Under the pieces are notes generated by a model. It had not been told where the DNA came from and searched no databases. It saw nothing but the letters and a program-made list of their open reading frames with translations. Below are positions 43,553-52,023 of a stretch of DNA of 64,000 nt, piece by piece. Position 1 is the stretch's first letter. Every line of letters begins with the position of its first letter. The stretch is from Acidimicrobiia bacterium (GTDB taxonomy: Bacteria; Actinomycetota; Acidimicrobiia; Spongiisociales; Spongiisociaceae): positions 26,272 through 90,271 of the forward strand of contig VXMM01000054.1 in NCBI GenBank assembly GCA_009841105.1. Direction: 5' to 3'. The position numbers and the translations under genes are program-made.

Positions 43553-44272
43553 ATGAACACACACCGATTGATCGAGATGCTCGGTCCGGCAGCGTGGGCC
43601 GAAGGACTGGTCGCGGGATCACCGAAGTTTGCCGAAGGCCTGGCGAGTGCGGTCGACGTGATCCATTCCGACGGAGCCCTGCCGGCCAGGGACAAGGCCC
43701 TCTGTGCCGCCGTGATAGGTGCCGTGAAGCGGCTTCCCGAGGTGACTTCCAAGTACTTGACCGTTGCGATGGACCGCGGCATGACGCCTGATGAGGTCCA
43801 CGGGGCTGCAATCAACGTGCTGATATCACGCGGGATTCCGGGCTACCAGGCTCTGACCGAGGCTCTAGCGGCGATAAGCGACGTCGGCGTGAGCCCTGGA
43901 CCGCCGTTCGAGACCGAGTTCTCGATGGACGAACTCCTTGACTACTACAAAGGGCTCTACGGCGAGGTTCCCGCCAATGTCGCCCTCGGTGCTCAGCATG
44001 CTCCCGGGGTCGTAATCGCCTACTACCTCATGCGTCAGGCGGCTCTGGAGGAGTCTCCGCTCGAAAACCGGTTGGCGGATCTCATGCTTTGTGCAGTAAA
44101 CGCGGCCGAGTTCCGCGACGACTTCGTAGAGATTCATGCCCGCTTCGCCCTCAAGGGCGGCGCGACGGCGGGCCAGCTCACAGAGGCGGTGGCCTGCGCC
44201 ATACCGTTCGCCGGCGTCGCGGCATGGTTGGCGGGCGCGAACGGTCTGATTGCTGCACTGGAGAATCCATAG
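43553..44272 (+). CDS. Two-repeat CMD/AhpD-like protein (paralogue of 20904-21668)
   Basis: A 239-residue all-helical protein from ATG 43553 (the larger frame upstream is a shadow of pair 4 B). GSPKFAEGLASAVDVIHSDGA, ALCAAVIGAVKRLPEVTSKY, GMTPDEVHGAAINVLISRGIPGY, then NRLADLMLCAVNAAEFRDDFV and GGATAGQLTEAVACAIPFAG. These blocks match the protein at 20904 one for one. No CxxC. It is followed at once by an SDR gene, as in the first locus. Confidence 0.77.
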   Translation: MNTHRLIEMLGPAAWAEGLVAGSPKFAEGLASAVDVIHSDGALPARDKALCAAVIGAVKRLPEVTSKYLTVAMDRGMTPDEVHGAAINVLISRGIPGYQALTEALAAISDVGVSPGPPFETEFSMDELLDYYKGLYGEVPANVALGAQHAPGVVIAYYLMRQAALEESPLENRLADLMLCAVNAAEFRDDFVEIHARFALKGGATAGQLTEAVACAIPFAGVAAWLAGANGLIAALENP

Positions 44273-45057
44273 TGCCACCGCGCACCGCAAGCGATTTCTC
44301 CGGGCGCCCGGGGACCGCCGTGGTTACGGGCGGCTCGGGAGGCATCGGCTCGGCCGTGTGCATCCAGCTGGCGTCTCGCGGCAGCGACATTGCTTTCACC
44401 TACGGCCGGAACGAGTCTGCCGCTGCGGAGGTCGCCGCGACCGTCGAGGCTGCCGGCTCGAAGGTCACGGTCGGCCAGGTGGACGTCACCGATGCCGCCG
44501 CAATCAAGGAGTTCGTGGATTCGGCTGCGGAGCTGCACGGGGGTATCCACACTGCGGTGTCTGCAGCGGGGCCGTATGTTCCGATGCGATACGTCAGCCA
44601 GATCGATCCTCAGCTGTTCCGAGAGAAGGTGCACGTCGATCTCTTCGGAGCATTCCATCTGGTTTGGGCCGCGCTACCCCACGTTCGCGAGTCGTCGGGA
44701 TCGTTCGTCGCCGTCACGTCGATGGCCGTGCGACGGTATCCGGTCAAGGACTCGCTATCGGCGATCCCCAAGGGGGCGGTGGAGGCCCTCATCCGCGCAG
44801 TAGCGGCCGAAGAGGGTCGGTTCGGGGTCCGGGCAAATGCCGTCGGCCCCGGATTGATGGCGGCCGGTATGTATCACGAACTCGTTGCCCGGGGCGATTT
44901 CACCGAGGAGATGCTCGCCGACGCCTCCAAGAACATTGCGCTGGGCAGGCCGGGTACGGCTGACGACATCGCCCGCGCCGTATGCTTCCTCGCCTCCGAC
45001 GAGGCAGCGTACATCACCGGGAAGGTACTGGACGTCGACGGCGGCTACAAGATCTGA
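44272..45057 (+). CDS. SDR-like protein lacking the catalytic Tyr
   Basis: A 261-residue SDR fold, GTG 44272 sharing a base with the preceding stop. VVTGGSGGIGSAVCIQLAS, HTAVSAAGPYVPM in place of NNAG, and ITGKVLDVDGGYKI at the C-terminus. Where Y-x3-K is expected the sequence is DSLSAIPKGAVEAL: Lys is kept but Tyr is Ser. It may be inactive, use another proton donor, or act as a partner. NAD(P) fold appears intact. Confidence 0.85.
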   Translation: MPPRTASDFSGRPGTAVVTGGSGGIGSAVCIQLASRGSDIAFTYGRNESAAAEVAATVEAAGSKVTVGQVDVTDAAAIKEFVDSAAELHGGIHTAVSAAGPYVPMRYVSQIDPQLFREKVHVDLFGAFHLVWAALPHVRESSGSFVAVTSMAVRRYPVKDSLSAIPKGAVEALIRAVAAEEGRFGVRANAVGPGLMAAGMYHELVARGDFTEEMLADASKNIALGRPGTADDIARAVCFLASDEAAYITGKVLDVDGGYKI

Positions 45058-45109
45058 CGCTCGGCGGTGATTACGGGGCCGCTGACCGACGCCCTTCGAT
45101 GCCTACGAG

Positions 45110-45226
45110 TTAGTCGCCGGCGACTTCGATGAGTAGCCGGCAGTGGTCGCTTGGTCCCCACTCTTCGACTTCGTTGAGTACGCATACTGTGACGTTGCGG
45201 TGGAAGCCGCACGGCCGGAGCGTCGA
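45110..45226 (-). pseudogene. C-terminal remnant of an endonuclease/exonuclease/phosphatase-family gene
   Basis: The minus frame ends VTVCVLNEVEEWGPSDHCRL plus LIEVAGD before TAA at 45110. W-x-PSDHC is the conserved final motif of EEP-fold nucleases and phosphatases. Only about 38 codons have family character; the upstream sequence is the Thr-rich gene in another frame and no catalytic N-half exists. A decayed gene at the left edge of the accessory region. Confidence 0.5.
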
Positions 45227-45245
45227 CGCCGCCCTCTTCCACCAC

Positions 45246-46088
45246 CTAGTACCCGACATCGGGGGTCGGCGGCACTGTATTCTGGCCGATCTCGGTGGTC
45301 GTCGTCTCGCCCTCCGTGGTGTCGGTCGTTTCCCGCTCGGTCGTGGTCGTCGTCTCGCTCTCCGTGGTAGTGGTCGTCTCTGCCTCGGTCGTGGTGGTGG
45401 GCTGAGCCACGGTCGTGCCCGTCGTGGGCAGAGACACCCCTGCCCCCACCCCGATGATCTCAACTGTCCGGTCGAAGGCACCGACGAACCGTTCGTACGC
45501 CGTCAGGAACTCCGTCAGCGCGGGGCGCTCACGGTGTACGGTGTCGGGCGAACGAAACCCGGCCAGGGCGTCGACCGCCGCATCGGCCATCTGGCCCAGC
45601 GCCAGCCAAGCCGTCTGGTGTTCCACCGGCAGACCCCGATCCGGTGGTGGTTCGATCAACCCGATGTCGTCGCGGAGGGCGAGAGCCCGACGTTCGATGT
45701 CCTCCAATCGCGTTTCCGTATCTCTGTAGGTCACTCCGGTCTCGGAGCGGTTGTCCCAATCGTTGTTGGCCGCCCTCATGTCGACCACCAGTTCGCCGAC
45801 CCGGACCGCTATCCCTTGCAGGTCCTCCAGGTAGTTGAGAACGTCTCGGCTCGGGAAGGGCTCCGTGGTCGGAGTGGTGGGCGGCTCCGGTTCGGGTTCT
45901 GGCAGTGAAGTACCCACCACCGGGGCGACGGTAGTGGCCGGAGCGGCGGGGGTGACCTTCGCAGCGGATGTATCAGTCTCCGGCTCGGGGTCATCTCCGC
46001 ATGACATGATGGCAATCACCAGGGAAAGGAGAGCGACCAGGGCCGCGATCCTTCGGACAGTGGGAGCGAAAGACCGTCGGCCCGGCAC
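45246..46088 (-). CDS. Thr/Glu/Pro-rich surface lipoprotein
   Basis: A 280-residue protein from GTG 46088. Signal peptide and lipobox LSLVIAIMSC, Cys at 30. A Pro/Thr/Glu linker, a central helical region (VLNYLEDLQGIAVRVGELVV and QTAWLALGQMADAAVDAL), and a C-terminal tail of tandem TTTTES/TTTTER/TTDTTEGE repeats that is repetitive also at DNA level (about 45280-45410). Probably an exposed or cell-wall-spanning lipoprotein. No known domain; repeat number may vary between strains. Confidence 0.72.
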   Translation of the reverse strand: MPGRRSFAPTVRRIAALVALLSLVIAIMSCGDDPEPETDTSAAKVTPAAPATTVAPVVGTSLPEPEPEPPTTPTTEPFPSRDVLNYLEDLQGIAVRVGELVVDMRAANNDWDNRSETGVTYRDTETRLEDIERRALALRDDIGLIEPPPDRGLPVEHQTAWLALGQMADAAVDALAGFRSPDTVHRERPALTEFLTAYERFVGAFDRTVEIIGVGAGVSLPTTGTTVAQPTTTTEAETTTTTESETTTTTERETTDTTEGETTTTEIGQNTVPPTPDVGY

Positions 46089-46380
46089 GCTCTTACTGTA
46101 CCGGCGTGTCGGGTATCGGCTTGGTACCCGGCCGACCCGGCCACGCTTCGGTGCTCCTGTCGGCCAACGGTGGTTTGCCGCCGCACACCGCTGCTGAGGA
46201 TCAGGAACAACAGCAGAGCGGTACCGCAACGCCCGCAGCCGACCGGCGAGCTATACCCCGGTCCTCGTCAGCGGTCGTGTGGATCCTCGGGGGCCTCTGT
46301 AACCGTAGATCCTGGCTTCAGGGTCATATAGTCCCTGGTAGATGGCGGTTTCAAGGCAACTTGTGAATCATAATGAACAA

Positions 46381-46440
46381 CTGTGGGCGTTGACGGGCTC
46401 GAACCGCCAGACACCCCTATAACCCCAGGTCAAACCGCTT
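46381..46440 (-). other. tRNA T-arm/acceptor-like sequence, candidate attachment site
   Basis: On the minus strand ggcgg-ttcgagc-ccgtc forms a five-pair T arm followed by aacgccca, as at the 3' end of a tRNA gene, but no matching D and anticodon arms precede it. Such 3' fragments are left when integrative elements enter tRNA genes. It lies exactly where gene content changes from metabolic to defence/mobile. Confidence 0.4.
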
Positions 46441-47035
46441 TTGGTTTTCATCGAATGTTACTTCAGGTGTTATCACGACTTCGAACGAAAACGCCGAGTC
46501 TGCGGTCTAGCCCTCCTCTCGGCACTGTCAGCCCGAGTACCTACAGCACCAACCCCTGAGCAATCCAAGGCGTCGCCAAGCCTCGGGAGGAGCCCCTGCA
46601 GCACGCCGAGGTCCCCAGCTATTGGTCAAAGTTGGGCCCACAGACAAGCGCGGGCCCCGCTAACGTCCTTGACCCGATCGTTCGCTAGATCCTACCCGAG
46701 CCGACGGAATCTCAGATGCGCGCGACCCTGCCATCCCATCTTCGGCCGCCCGACTAGTCGGCCTCGTTGACTGCCCAGAGAAACAGGATCAAGGGGCCCT
46801 TCTTGGCCGCGATCAGCCTAGGAGTGGGCTCCCCTCGAAGCAGGAGCGGACCGATCCTGTCAGCCTCTGAGCGTTGCTGCCTTAGGGGAAGGGCCCAGCT
46901 AGCAACAAACTCTCGCCGGTGTGAGAGTGAGGTTGACCCGTTGAGTGGACGCTCGTCTATAGGCGGGGAGAACTCCAGTCCCCAAGACTCGCCGGCGGAT
47001 ACACCGACAGTTCAGCATGACACCTTGCTGGTTTC
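46441..47035. other. Region without a recognisable gene
   Basis: About 600 bases with no frame showing protein-family character, lower GC than the left part and no clear repeat or RNA fold. Possibly decayed DNA of an integrated element. Confidence 0.5.
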
Positions 47036-47464
47036 TTAGGTGGTTGGGGTCTCCAGCTTCACGCTGTTGAAGCGCAGAAAGTCCGTGTCGTAGGAAACCA
47101 CTGCGCATCGGTGCTCGATGGCCAGGGCAGCCAGGTGGGCGTCGTTGACCAGATTGCCGCCCGTCTCTGGCGGGACCAGCAGTTGTTGGACGATGCCGAG
47201 GTGGCGTGCCGTCGGCTCTACGACGACGGCCGAGGGTTGAGCCAGCCAGTCCTCGACTTGTGTGATCGCCTCGGTTGCAGACAGCGGCTCATCGAAGATC
47301 CGTCCGTTGGTGGACAACCGCAGGAACGCCAGCAGCACCACCCAGCAGAATGCCACCCGAGCGCCGCCGCTGAGCGCCTCGTCAAGCCAGCCCCGGGCTG
47401 AGGCATGCCGCAGCGAGTCTCGGTTTACCGCGTCCAACAGGACATTGGCGTCGACGAGCTTCAG
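47036..47464 (-). CDS. vapC: VapC-like PIN-domain toxin (start codon unusual)
   Basis: PIN-domain ribonuclease of about 142 residues. The first catalytic Asp lies in KLVDANVLLDAVNRD, then an acidic segment with NDAHLAALAIEH and a C-terminal VVSYDTDFLRF with the last Asp, giving the PIN acidic triad. The only ATG/GTG/TTG in frame (TTG 47437) lies after VDAN, so the functional start is probably the CTG at 47464, whose CTGA overlaps the antitoxin stop, or translation is reinitiated there. VapC toxins cut tRNA or rRNA. Paired with the RHH gene at 47461. Confidence 0.8.
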   Translation of the reverse strand: MKLVDANVLLDAVNRDSLRHASARGWLDEALSGGARVAFCWVVLLAFLRLSTNGRIFDEPLSATEAITQVEDWLAQPSAVVVEPTARHLGIVQQLLVPPETGGNLVNDAHLAALAIEHRCAVVSYDTDFLRFNSVKLETPTT

Positions 47465-47715
47465 GATCCGGTCTCCAGCTTCCTCGCAACGTCGCCGTCC
47501 TCGAATTCGCCGGCGATCCGCAACGCCTTGTCGAGGTCGACCCTGGCGCGTCCCATCGGCCGAGTTGTCGTTCTGAATTCGCGGGGCCCATCGGCAAAGC
47601 CTCTGCCTTCACGCACCAGGTCATTCAATGCCTGCTTGAACGAGACCCGACGTTCGGTCATGCGCTGGCGGACGATCTGTTCCGTGTCGGAGTCGAGTGT
47701 GACTGTAGTCCGCAT
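47461..47715 (-). CDS. vapB: VapB-like ribbon-helix-helix antitoxin
   Basis: An 84-residue antitoxin from ATG 47715. MRTTVTLDSDTEQIVRQRM is an RHH strand and helix, followed by SFKQALNDLVREG; the C-terminus binds the toxin. The promoter region upstream has tatgct-like elements and a short tcacatgatg segment. It precedes and overlaps vapC, the usual order for autoregulated VapBC operons. Confidence 0.85.
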   Translation of the reverse strand: MRTTVTLDSDTEQIVRQRMTERRVSFKQALNDLVREGRGFADGPREFRTTTRPMGRARVDLDKALRIAGEFEDGDVARKLETGS

Positions 47716-48680
47716 GCTGACAGCATAGCATCACATGATGCCTTGCTGTCACGATTGGAACTTCGGGATATTTGACAGACCGCGCAAGACCTCAGTGAAG
47801 GAACGCGATGATCGACACAAGCATGGACGAGTTGGTGTGTTTACGCAACCACTTTCGAGGCCGAAGGCAACGATCTGTTGCGGGCGGCCGTGTGAAGCTT
47901 CGCGCAGGGTCTGACACTCCGCCGAAGCGGATGGAGCGTAGGTGTCTGCTCGTTCAGGTCGTACTTCCAGTTTCCAGGTGATCTCCCGGCGTGGGTCTTC
48001 GAGGCAGATCTGTTTGGTAGGACTGAGACGGCTCAGGACAGACCCGTATGAGTCCGTGTAAAACCCCAGGTCAACGTCTAGTTCCAGGTGTGTCGTCCCA
48101 CAATACATCCCACAGCTACAACGGGATGATCACGGAGCGGTCAATCCGAGGCTGCCAGCCCTGACAAGGGCTAGGTGGACCAAGTGTCTCGGGTGGAGTC
48201 CAGCGGCTAGACCGACAATGCGCGAATCGGTCAACTGCAGCAGCAACGCACAACGTGATCTTCTCCAAGACAAGCCTAGTGTGCGGAGCCTGCCCTCCGT
48301 GGTGAGCAGTCAGCCAGACACTCACACACGGAGTCGCCCGACGGCTTGGTGAGTTGTCCCGGTCGGTGGCCATCAGCCCGGATGGAAGCGCCGGGCTCCT
48401 CGTTGGGTACCTCGTATCGGTACGGCCTGGACGGCCGACATACCGCAGGATTACCGGGCCCGCCCGATCAAGGGAGAATATTGACGATCAGCGAACTCGT
48501 AAGCTCGGACGTGGCTGAACCCTACTGGCGGCAGTCTCTCACACAGTCAGCGTGCTGTTCTGTCTTGGCCGGGGTCTCTATCGGCGTTTCGAAGCATCGG
48601 AGGGCGTCTCCCGCACAATTGCGGTAAGACCGCTCCTGTGACTAGCAGCCCTTTGTTCGGTTTCGAGCGCACTCGCCAAC
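47716..48680. other. Region without a recognisable gene
   Basis: Nearly 1 kb. Short frames on both strands have no family character. An aaccccaggtcaa string (about 48061) also occurs near 46423 next to the T-arm-like sequence; no other repeat or RNA fold was found. Confidence 0.5.
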
Positions 48681-50174
48681 TTACAATCGCTGTTGTAGGC
48701 GCTGTCGCAGTTCGGTCATCGTGAGCCGTCCGCCTTTGATGCGGTTGCAGGGCGAGCACAGCAGCTGCAGGTTTTCGTCGGCATCCAAGCCGCCTTGGGA
48801 TCGTGGCGTGATGTGGTCTAGATCGAAGTCGTCTAGGTACTTCCTGCGGGCGCAGCCTGGACATGGCCTTCGTTCACCGGTGCCTAGTTGAGCCCAGCGG
48901 ATAGCTCGAATGTTGCGAGAGCGCGTGGGCCGGTCGGGGTCGGTGCGAACTGGTGGTCGGGGCGGCAGGTGCAGGGCGGGCAGTCCCTCGCGTAGCCCGT
49001 CGAGGTCGACGTTGTGCACTGCGGCGTCGGACTCGTCCTGGAGCCGTTTCTGGGTGATCCCGATGGCCACTTCGTCGATGTCAACCCCTGCCCATTGTCG
49101 GCCAAGCCGCTCGGCTGCGACCATCGTGGTGGCGCATCCGCAGAACGGGTCGAGCACTAAGTCGCCTGGGTTCGACGAAGCGGCGATGAAGTGTTCGTAG
49201 AGAGCAAGCGGCTTCTGGGTTGGCCATCCGGTGGCTTCCTTGCCGGCCACCGGGGGAATGTGGGTAATGATGTCGCTCGCGGGGTTGCCTTGCTTGCTGG
49301 CCAGATAGCTCTTGTAGCGCGGGACGCGGTTGCGACTCCAACGGAGTAAACCTGCATCGTCGAGCGCCTCGCACTTCGAGAGCGCGTCGAGTTGCTCGTA
49401 GTCGTCTGGCAGCTTCGCCGCCGCGGCCGAGGGGAACCTTTCACGGCGCGGTGGGGCCCACGCCCGTCCCTCTGATGGCAGAGTGTCCTTGAACGGCAGG
49501 TATGCCGCCGGGCCGCCCGTTTTGCCGCCCGTCAATTGTTCCGTTGCATAAGGCCCTAGACCGTCGCCGTCATCATGGCGGTAGTTCTTGCGCACGTACT
49601 CGGGGTCATGGGGCCGGTACTGCTGGTTCCAAACGAAGTCGGATGACGACTTGGTGTAGTAGAGGATCCGATCACCGTCGCGAGCGTACCGGCGGGTACC
49701 CAGCGACTTGGTACTCGTGCGCTTCCACGCGATCTCGTTGCGGAACCTGCTCTGTCCGAAGATACAGTCGCAGAGCTGTTTGAGGTAGTGCGCTGCGTGG
49801 GTGTCGCAGTGAAGGTACATGGTGCCGTTGGGTTTCAACACACGCCAGATCTCAGTTAGGCGCGGTGCCATGAACGCCAGATACGCCTGCATCGGGTCTC
49901 CCGCCGCCAGGCCCGCGCCGACGACCGTGTGGTACAGGGCGGGATCGGCGGCTTCCTGCAGATCTAGCCACTCCTCTTTCACGCCGTCCATCGTCCAGGT
50001 GTCCTCAAACTGGGCTCCAGCAGCGTCAGAGCCGAGAGGGGCGTTGTAGAGGCGCTTCGAGTTGAATGGCGGGTCGAGGCAGACCAGATCTATGCACTCC
50101 GAATTGATACCGCGCAACACCGGCAGGTTGTCGTGAATCCACAACGTCCGGTTCAGAAAGTTCGGTTCAGCCAT
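48681..50174 (-). CDS. DNA methyltransferase fused to a C-terminal HNH domain
   Basis: A 497-residue protein from ATG 50174. Motif IV DPPF at 34-37 in VCLDPPFNSKRLY; the AdoMet motif I appears late as LVLDPFCGCATTMVAAERLG, so the order (IV first) is beta-class N6-adenine/N4-cytosine methyltransferase. The last about 60 residues are HNH-like: CPGCARRKYLDDFDLDHITPR plus LLCSPCNRIKGG, with two CxxC pairs and the DHI-x-P core. One chain could therefore both modify and cut. The HNH lacks an obvious specificity domain of its own. The stop of the upstream wHTH-HEPN gene abuts its start. Confidence 0.85.
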   Translation of the reverse strand: MAEPNFLNRTLWIHDNLPVLRGINSECIDLVCLDPPFNSKRLYNAPLGSDAAGAQFEDTWTMDGVKEEWLDLQEAADPALYHTVVGAGLAAGDPMQAYLAFMAPRLTEIWRVLKPNGTMYLHCDTHAAHYLKQLCDCIFGQSRFRNEIAWKRTSTKSLGTRRYARDGDRILYYTKSSSDFVWNQQYRPHDPEYVRKNYRHDDGDGLGPYATEQLTGGKTGGPAAYLPFKDTLPSEGRAWAPPRRERFPSAAAAKLPDDYEQLDALSKCEALDDAGLLRWSRNRVPRYKSYLASKQGNPASDIITHIPPVAGKEATGWPTQKPLALYEHFIAASSNPGDLVLDPFCGCATTMVAAERLGRQWAGVDIDEVAIGITQKRLQDESDAAVHNVDLDGLREGLPALHLPPRPPVRTDPDRPTRSRNIRAIRWAQLGTGERRPCPGCARRKYLDDFDLDHITPRSQGGLDADENLQLLCSPCNRIKGGRLTMTELRQRLQQRL

Positions 50175-50966
50175 TCAGGAGACCCTCCGGATTGCTTCGG
50201 TCCGGAACAACTGCACCAGCGTAACGCCCATGTGGACAGCGGCTTCGGCTTCGGGTTGTGACACCATGAGGGGCTTGGCGGGGTCGTCGGTGCCGCGCCG
50301 GTCGAACTGCGACTTCCAGATGGTTGCCATCATCTTCCGCACGGTGTCAACATCGCCGATAACGGTTTCCCACTTCTCCGGCTTCACATCCAGGTCATAG
50401 ATAATCTTGCCCAATGTGGCTTTCGGATCCTTGGGGGCTACAACCGGGCGTGCGACGGCCTCTACCGCTCGTACGGCGTCGTGATAAGCGGTGCTGGGGT
50501 TCGGGTTCCGACCATAGGCGTGGTGCCAAGCACTCTGAAGATACGATGAGGCATTACTCCGTCTATTCATTTCTTCAGCCGCTGCCGCCGAAACGGTCTC
50601 GTCTACGCGTCGTGTCAAACCCAACCGTCCTTCAGGGTCTTCCCCCACCGACCATGCTGACCCTGACCTTGCCAAGACCGATTCGAGCTCCAAATACCCC
50701 GGCGCCCGAGGAGCGCCCAACCGGACCCCCGAAAACCCCCACACACCACGGGTCCGCATCCCGAACAACCACCCCGCCTCCCGCAACGCCCTGGCAGTGC
50801 TCTGCGGAGCACGGCCGGGAAGCAACTCCGCCAAATCGCCCAGAGTGACTATCACCCGGTCCTGCTCCCGCAAGGTGTTGACCACCCCTACCAGCGGACC
50901 CCGCACCGGCCGCGTGTCCGGGGTGTCCACCAGATCAGGGAGCAGATCGGCGGTCATGGTGCTCAT
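50175..50966 (-). CDS. Winged-helix plus HEPN/Abi-C-like protein
   Basis: A 263-residue protein, ATG 50966 chosen because the earlier frame lacks similarity. The N-terminus has a winged-helix (VTLGDLAELLPGRAPQSTARA, then LREAGWLFGMRTRGVWGF), like AbiEi-type antitoxin domains. The C-terminus (AYHDAVRAVEAVARPVV, KATLGKIIYDLDVKP, EAEAAVHMGVTLVQLF) resembles the helical abortive-infection/HEPN-like module found in Abi and RM-linked genes. Directly upstream of the methyltransferase-HNH gene, so it may control or complete that system. Confidence 0.65.
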   Translation of the reverse strand: MSTMTADLLPDLVDTPDTRPVRGPLVGVVNTLREQDRVIVTLGDLAELLPGRAPQSTARALREAGWLFGMRTRGVWGFSGVRLGAPRAPGYLELESVLARSGSAWSVGEDPEGRLGLTRRVDETVSAAAAEEMNRRSNASSYLQSAWHHAYGRNPNPSTAYHDAVRAVEAVARPVVAPKDPKATLGKIIYDLDVKPEKWETVIGDVDTVRKMMATIWKSQFDRRGTDDPAKPLMVSQPEAEAAVHMGVTLVQLFRTEAIRRVS

Positions 50967-51254
50967 GGCCCTATCGTACCGAGGGGTTGTCACAAGCACC
51001 GCTGGTGGCTTCCCCCTTTCCTGGGTCGGCGAAGTTGAAATGACCGAAGTGAATCGGATGTCACGTACCCTGAGACGTGGGAAGAAGAGCCGCTCAACTA
51101 TCACCGTACCGGCGATACCAGTGGACCGACCGAAGCCGTCAACCTGGTTTACCGAACTGTGCCCCAGGGCTGCTGTGTGCTTCAGTCCACCGACGAGTGG
51201 TCAGAAGGCACCTAGGATTCTCCGTTGTGGCACGCGCCGTAGGAGGTAGAGTCA

Positions 51255-51305
51255 ATGAGTAAGGTCGCCGCACGACACTTCGATTTTGATCGTGCCGAAC
51301 GGTGA
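51255..51305 (+). CDS. Candidate 16-residue leader peptide overlapping the next gene
   Basis: ATG 51255 follows a very good aggagg at the ideal distance and encodes MSKVAARHFDFDRAER before TGA at 51303. The stop lies inside the start of the hypothetical gene 51286. Either a translational leader or the true N-terminus of that gene followed by a one-base frameshift. Confidence 0.4.
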   Translation: MSKVAARHFDFDRAER

Positions 51306-52023
51306 CACGCTGCCTCCGCAGACGATCCTTTTCCTTGTCAAGTTCCTAAGCGCCGAGCGCGTCGAGAGCCTGCTGAATGGACGGCTCTATGCGAAGCGGC
51401 TCTCCAGTTTCAAGCAGTCCGAGGATCGCGCTGCTGCTGGTCGCCTCGACCGGCACGAGGGAACGAGTAGCTGGATGCAGCCCGGAAGCCACCGTTTGGA
51501 AATCAATAGCTGGAACATGACGCCCGATCTCGCAGGTCCAACCCAGATACAGCCGGACTGGTTCAACCATCTGAACGTGTTCTGCCTTCATGCCGTCCAT
51601 GCCGACAACTTAGGTCTGGACCGGGCCGTCGGTGGCGACGCGGGGGATCTGCAGCAACGACTCCTGGTCCCGGAGCGCTGCTTCGAATTGGGCGAGCACG
51701 CAGTCGTCATCACCAACGTTCCCGAGTTCATGCGCCGGTTCGGCGCAGCGCTAAAGACACACCGCTACCGAGGCTGGTCGCATCTCGTCAGATACTACGA
51801 CCCGTCAAGCTTTCACGGACACTTCGAGGGGACTGATGCTGTATTCAGGAAGCGAAGCGAATTCAGCTACCAACGGGAGTACCGGTTCGCTATGGACACC
51901 GGCACAACTGGCGATCATCCGCTCCATCTGGACATCGGCGACATCCGCGACATCACGAAGCGTTTCAGGTCCGAAGAACTCAACGGCGAACAGTTCCTCG
52001 GTGGTACGATACAAGTCGAATAG
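51286..52023 (+). CDS. Hypothetical protein, weakly DUF2971-like
   Basis: A 245-residue frame starting TTG 51286 (GTG 51292 possible) with no ribosome site of its own. ILFLVKFLSAERVESLLNGRLY at the N-terminus and QREYRFAMDTG, GDIRDITKRFRS near the C-terminus are the features that recall DUF2971, whose members are often near defence genes; cysteine and His positions are not diagnostic. The ribosome site belongs to the leader frame at 51255. Function unknown. Confidence 0.55.
   Translation: MIVPNGDTLPPQTILFLVKFLSAERVESLLNGRLYAKRLSSFKQSEDRAAAGRLDRHEGTSSWMQPGSHRLEINSWNMTPDLAGPTQIQPDWFNHLNVFCLHAVHADNLGLDRAVGGDAGDLQQRLLVPERCFELGEHAVVITNVPEFMRRFGAALKTHRYRGWSHLVRYYDPSSFHGHFEGTDAVFRKRSEFSYQREYRFAMDTGTTGDHPLHLDIGDIRDITKRFRSEELNGEQFLGGTIQVE

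Noticed and set aside
46381..46440. Possible tmRNA or complete tRNA
   Set aside because: Only a T arm and part of an acceptor can be folded; no tag-encoding region, D arm or anticodon arm is present.
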